Part shown: positions 60,981 through 64,000 of the stretch, piece after piece
How positions within the stretch are numbered: position 1 is the first letter of the stretch
Layout: the number at the start of each line of letters is the position of its first letter
Source: Bradyrhizobium yuanmingense
GTDB taxonomy: Bacteria > Pseudomonadota > Alphaproteobacteria > Rhizobiales > Xanthobacteraceae
Assembly: GCF_900094575.1 (NCBI RefSeq)
Contig: NZ_FMAE01000011.1
Coordinates: 124,001-188,000 of the forward strand
DNA length: 64,000 nucleotides
Reading direction: 5' to 3'
Position numbers and translations under genes: made by a program
Notes under the pieces: model-generated
The model's database searches: none
What the model was told of the DNA's origin: nothing
The model's input: the letters and a program-made list of their open reading frames with translations, nothing else

Positions 60981-61348
60981 TGCAGACCACCGCGATCAAC
61001 CCCCCTCGCCTCGCCACCAATTCGGCCTTCTCGGTCGAGAGCCGGAACGGCCGGCCGGACTTCGAGCTCGCCGCCGCGCTGCAAAAGGTCTCGCCGCAGC
61101 AACAGGCCAAGGCGCAGAAGACTGCCACCGACTTCGAGGCAATGTTCCTCAACAGCATGTTCGCGCAGATGACCTCGGGCCTGAAAGGCGAAGGTCCGTT
61201 CGGCGACACGCCCGGCACCGGCGTATGGCGCTCGATGCTGACCGAGCAATATTCCAAGAACTTCGCCCAGGCCGGCGGCGTCGGCATCGCCAGCGACGTC
61301 TACCGTACCCTCATCCTGCAGCAGGCGAAAACGATCCGCACGGCATAA
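60980..61348 (+). CDS. flgJ: FlgJ-type rod-binding protein (N-terminal domain only)
   Basis: 122 residues. KTATDFEAMFLNSMFAQMTS and FGDTPGTGVWRSMLTEQYSK form the rod-binding domain of FlgJ. The peptidoglycanase domain of gammaproteobacterial FlgJ is absent, as is usual in alphaproteobacteria, where another enzyme cuts the wall. A GTG at 60977 or the ATG at 60980 can start it, directly at the flgI stop. It acts in the periplasm during rod assembly. Confidence 0.9.
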   Translation: MQTTAINPPRLATNSAFSVESRNGRPDFELAAALQKVSPQQQAKAQKTATDFEAMFLNSMFAQMTSGLKGEGPFGDTPGTGVWRSMLTEQYSKNFAQAGGVGIASDVYRTLILQQAKTIRTA

Positions 61349-61359
61349 GGTCAAACGAG

Positions 61360-61857
61360 ATGAACCATTTCAACGCCTCACGTCAGCCGATGCAGGGCCA
61401 GCGCCCGGGCAGCGCGCCCGTCAGCAGCGAGGCGCGCAAGCTCGCCGAAGGCCTAATGGACGCGATGAGCGCCCTGCTCGGATTGATCGAGCGCGAGACA
61501 GAGCTCGTCCGCGCCGGCAAGGTCCGCGAGGCGATGACGCTCGAGGGCAAGAAGCAGGAATTGTCGCGCAGCTACGTCAGCGCAGTCGGCCAGCTGAAGG
61601 CAAACCAGGACCAGCTCGCGAAGTCCGCGCCGGAGCTGCTCTCGACGCTGCATCGCCACCACGATGCGTTCCGCGCGATGCTCCAGGTCAATCTCACCGT
61701 GCTCGCGACCGCGCACGCGGTTTCCGAAAGCGTCGTGCGCGGCGTCAACGCCGAGATCCAGAAGCGCAACGTGCCGAACACCTATACCGCCGCCGGGCGC
61801 AGCGCAGCGCCAGGTCCGCGCCATATCACGCCGCTTGCGGTCAGCCGCTCGCTCTGA
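61360..61857 (+). CDS. FlgN-like flagellar chaperone
   Basis: 165 residues, helical. EARKLAEGLMDAMSALLGLI, then ERETELVRAGKVREAMTLEG and KKQELSRSYVSAVGQLKANQ show the FlgN-type coiled hairpin, which chaperones hook-filament junction proteins. It follows flgJ by 11 bases, so it is the third gene of the flgI operon. The C-terminal 25 residues are Pro/Ser-rich and not conserved-looking. Confidence 0.75.
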   Translation: MNHFNASRQPMQGQRPGSAPVSSEARKLAEGLMDAMSALLGLIERETELVRAGKVREAMTLEGKKQELSRSYVSAVGQLKANQDQLAKSAPELLSTLHRHHDAFRAMLQVNLTVLATAHAVSESVVRGVNAEIQKRNVPNTYTAAGRSAAPGPRHITPLAVSRSL

Positions 61858-61889
61858 GCAGCACGAGAACAACCGACAATTTTAGGAAA

Positions 61890-61917
61890 AACCGCGCGGC
61901 GATGGCGTCGCGCGGTT
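61890..61917. terminator. hairpin after the flgI-flgJ-flgN unit
   Basis: AACCGCGCG (61890-61898) pairs with CGCGCGGTT (61909-61917), a 9-bp stem. On the minus strand it is followed by a T-run (TTTTTCC); on the plus strand none follows. It may therefore mainly stop minus-strand read-through from flaF towards flgN. Confidence 0.55.
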
Positions 61918-62015
61918 AGGCACGTTTCCTTACCGGGTGTTCAGTCCTGGTGTTCCATGCTTGCGTGATTAGAGGGGTTGGGATTTGACTCACGTAAGGC
62001 AACCAGGAGGCTGCC

Positions 62016-62375
62016 ATGAGTACAGATTTCAGCATCAGGCCGGTGGGGATCCCGGCCCCCGTGCAGATCGTACCGACGTCGAATTCGGCGGCGAACGAGG
62101 CTGTGCAAACTGATCTTCCGGTGAGGCAAACGGTCGCCGCGAGCGATACGAGCGCGCCGGTGCGCAATGATTTGCCGAACCACGAGAACATCTCGCGCCA
62201 GGTCGTGTTCGACCAGGCGGCCGCGTCCTTCGTCTTTCAGGTCGTCAACGACAAGACCGACACGGTGGTGAACCAGTTCCCTGACGAGGCGATGCTCCGC
62301 CGGCGTGCCTATTTCCACGCACTGGACATGAAGTCCGAGCCCTCGCGTCCGCTCAGCACGGATCTCAGCGCCTAA
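62016..62375 (+). CDS. flaG: FlaG-like flagellar protein
   Basis: 119 residues: a Pro/Ala/Ser-rich first half and a C-terminal half with FVFQVVNDKTDTVVNQFPDE followed by AMLRRRAYFHALD, the strand pattern of FlaG proteins, which sit near flagellin genes and influence filament length. AACCAGGAGGCTGCC precedes the ATG. It runs against flaF and fliC, so it is convergent with flaF. Confidence 0.75.
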   Translation: MSTDFSIRPVGIPAPVQIVPTSNSAANEAVQTDLPVRQTVAASDTSAPVRNDLPNHENISRQVVFDQAAASFVFQVVNDKTDTVVNQFPDEAMLRRRAYFHALDMKSEPSRPLSTDLSA

Positions 62376-62532
62376 CGATCACGCGATCGATGCCGATGTT
62401 TCTGCTCTGCGTCTGGCCGTCATCGGTCAGCGCGGAGTTCGCGTGCCGAGGCAAGACCACTGGCCGCGATCAGCTCCTGCCTAAATTGCGAGTTTCGCCG
62501 ATGTGCTCGTGATGCGACCATCACGAATTCCG

Positions 62533-62901
62533 TCACGGCCGTCCGGACAGCCCTGCCGCGATATTGCGGTTGATCTCGATCAGCGGACGGAAGTGATCGA
62601 ACTGCGGGCTCATCTGCAGCGCGGCGGTCTGGCTCAACACGAACACGCTGATGTTGGCGATCTTCTGCCGGACGTCGATCGGCTGCGGATTGCTGTCGCG
62701 CATCGCCTCGCTCAGGAAGATGGTCCAGAGCTTGCGGTTGAACATCAGGGCCTGCATGGTCTGCTCGCTGAGCGGATCGGCGTTGTTCACCGCGTCCTGG
62801 AGCTTGTTGGCGGCCTTGAGCAGAGTCTGCGCCTCGATGTCGCGAGGAGATGCGGTGGTGGTTGCAACACGCGCATAAGCCGAGGCAGCGGAATTCGACA
62901 T
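62533..62901 (-). CDS. flaF: flagellin regulator FlaF
   Basis: 122 residues. ASPRDIEAQTLLKAANKLQD and NRKLWTIFLSEAMRDSNPQP with ANISVFVLSQTAALQMSPQF are the FlaF marks. FlaF is needed for flagellin synthesis and export, working with FlbT in alphaproteobacteria; no flbT lies next to it here. ATG at 62901 is used since the only upstream start is a TTG. It lies 294 bases after the flagellin stop, with a terminator between. Confidence 0.9.
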   Translation of the reverse strand: MSNSAASAYARVATTTASPRDIEAQTLLKAANKLQDAVNNADPLSEQTMQALMFNRKLWTIFLSEAMRDSNPQPIDVRQKIANISVFVLSQTAALQMSPQFDHFRPLIEINRNIAAGLSGRP

Positions 62902-63140
62902 CAATCACACCCTGGAGGTTACCTAGCGCGTTGTACGCGCTTAAGGATTTCTTTCCCAACCCTAGGCAGCACCGCTTAAGATTTGCTTACGTATCGTGCT
63001 TGGAAGTACTCCGCAGAATTACGGGGCACGGAGTCCTTCGTCAGCGCAACGCTAGATCTACGCACGCACGATGTAAACTCGCCTGGCGTGATGCGCGTCG
63101 ATCTCGGCTAATCTCGTCTTAGCGATCTTCCTCAAAAGAA

Positions 63141-63162
63141 CGGCGGAGCATCAGCTCCGCCG
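63141..63162 (-). terminator. intrinsic terminator of the flagellin gene
   Basis: Minus strand CGGCGGAGC-TGAT-GCTCCGCCG followed by TTCTTTTGAGG: 9-bp stem, four-base loop, short T-tract, about 34 bases after the flagellin stop codon. Confidence 0.8.
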
Positions 63163-63195
63163 CGTAATCTCGAATAGCGAAGTTGCGCTGCGGAA

Positions 63196-64000
63196 TTAGC
63201 GGAGCAGCTGCAGCACGCTCTGTTGCGACTGGTTGGCCAGCGACAGCGCGGAGACCGCGATCGACTGGCGCGTCGACAGCGCCTGGCTGTTCGCCGCTTC
63301 CTCATTGGTGTCGGCAAGCGTCAGGTTGGCTGAGCCGGTCTGCAGCACGTTGATCAGGTTCTTGGAGAAGTCCTGACGCACCTGCACGATCGACAGGTTC
63401 GAACCGAGCGTGGAGCCTTGCGAACGCAACGTGCTCGAGGCCGCGTTCAGGCTGGCCAGCACCCTGTTGGTGGCACCGTTGTCGATGAAATCGACGCCGT
63501 TGACGAGATTGCTGAGACCGAGGCCCGCCGCATTGAACACCACGCCGTTGATGCTCAGCGTGGAGCTGCCGGTCTCGTTGAAGACCAGCTTCAGCGTGTC
63601 GCCATTGAGCAGGTTGACGCCGTTGAAGGAGGAGTCCTGCGAGGTCGTGTCGATCTGGGCCAGAATGTTGTTGAACTGGTTGACCAGGTTGGAGCGCGCG
63701 GTCTGCGCCACGGGATCCTGGACCGGCGGCTGCGCGGTGGTGAAGGCGAGAACGCCGGTGATCGTGCCGCCGACCGCGCCGCCCGCGATCGTCGAGCCGA
63801 GCGTCGAAGAGGCGTATTCATTGACGGTGGTCACCGTGAGCACGCCGTTGGCATCGATCGTGGCCGTCAGGTGATTGGCCTGAAGCTGCGCGTTGAGTTG
63901 GTCAAGCGTCTTGACGGTGCCGTTGGTGCCGTCGCCGAAGGTGACGTTGACAGGCGTGCCGCCGTTGAAGGAGGTGAAGGTCAGGGTCTTGCCGCTGATG
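63196..64000 (-). CDS. fliC: flagellin, C-terminal part (runs off the window)
   Basis: The 268 residues visible end in ALSLANQSQQSVLQLLR, the conserved flagellin C-terminus that packs in the filament core, preceded by ARSNLVNQFNNILAQIDTTS and SLNAASSTLRSQGSTLGSNL. The upstream part in view (SGKTLTFTSFNGGTPVNVTF, then TVKTLDQLNAQLQANHLTAT) is the variable surface domain. The N-terminus lies beyond position 64000. Flagellin builds the filament. The hairpin at 63141-63162 ends the transcript. Confidence 0.93.
   Translation of the reverse strand, partial: ISGKTLTFTSFNGGTPVNVTFGDGTNGTVKTLDQLNAQLQANHLTATIDANGVLTVTTVNEYASSTLGSTIAGGAVGGTITGVLAFTTAQPPVQDPVAQTARSNLVNQFNNILAQIDTTSQDSSFNGVNLLNGDTLKLVFNETGSSTLSINGVVFNAAGLGLSNLVNGVDFIDNGATNRVLASLNAASSTLRSQGSTLGSNLSIVQVRQDFSKNLINVLQTGSANLTLADTNEEAANSQALSTRQSIAVSALSLANQSQQSVLQLLR

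Noticed and set aside
62420..62959. Minus-strand frame overlapping flaF with a 33-residue tail ending near 62420
   Set aside because: Considered as an flbT remnant because of its position after flaF, but the residues do not resemble FlbT and the frame overlaps flaF out of phase.
62905..63140. Repeated CGCTTAAG words upstream of flaF as CtrA sites
   Set aside because: Two TTAAG words are present but the spacing does not fit TTAA-N7-TTAA and no full half-site TTAACCAT occurs.

Overview
The window looks like a chromosomal segment of an alphaproteobacterium of the Bradyrhizobium/Rhodopseudomonas type. The evidence is GC-rich codon use, a flagellar gene set that includes fliX, flaF, motE-like and CtrA-box-controlled genes, cckA, a one-cysteine DksA, and intergenic REP-like repeats starting with GTCATTGCGAG that recur five times. 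The genus is an inference from gene content and style; no rRNA or tRNA marker is present.

Layout. Positions 1-29,900 carry housekeeping and accessory genes: small hypothetical membrane and secreted proteins, a PaaI-type thioesterase, an HdeA-like protein, a PilZ protein, a YeeE/YedE pair beside a decayed ArsR-type regulator and a ccoG gene, a GNAT/BioF2-like protein, a FrnE-like DsbA, two neighbouring XRE/MmyB-type regulators, a SET-domain methyltransferase near a histone-H1-like lysine-rich protein, a TetR/carotenoid-oxygenase divergon with two operators, YciB, a class I fumarase, an ICMT-like methyltransferase, a GST, a Tim44-like protein, and the cell-cycle hybrid kinase CckA.

Positions 30,053-39,541 are the first flagellar block. 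On the minus strand lie flgB-flgC-fliE-fliQ-fliR-flhB; fliO-fliP diverge from them on the plus strand. A very large TPR protein with two exact CtrA boxes upstream follows. Positions 39,726-45,824 hold an accessory surface module: a TPR protein, a FecR-domain protein and, divergently, a 1363-residue VCBS/RTX adhesin. Positions 46,629-53,422 are the second flagellar block (fliL-fliM-DUF6468-motE on the minus strand, flgF-flgG-flgA-flgH on the plus strand). Positions 53,557-59,146 interrupt it with a PcfJ-like gene, a 2-keto-4-pentenoate-hydratase-like enzyme, an SDR reductase, DksA, and an NmrA-like/HxlR divergon. Positions 59,159-64,000 are the third block: fliX diverging from flgI-flgJ-flgN, then flaG, flaF and the C-terminal part of a flagellin that runs off the end.

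How it works together. The three divergent flagellar intergenic regions repeat one pattern: a CtrA-type box (TTAA-N7-TTAA, exact, near-exact or only a half-site), a short palindrome of the form GGCARAAnYTGCC resembling the ftr (FlbD) elements of Caulobacter, and about 70-105 bp downstream a sigma-54-type GG-N10-GC promoter. With fliX and cckA in the same window, this suggests a CckA-CtrA then FliX/FlbD-sigma54 hierarchy. FlbD, CtrA, ChpT and RpoN themselves are not in the window, so the circuit is inferred from sites and neighbours. No CRISPR array, prophage, intact IS element, tRNA or rRNA was seen.
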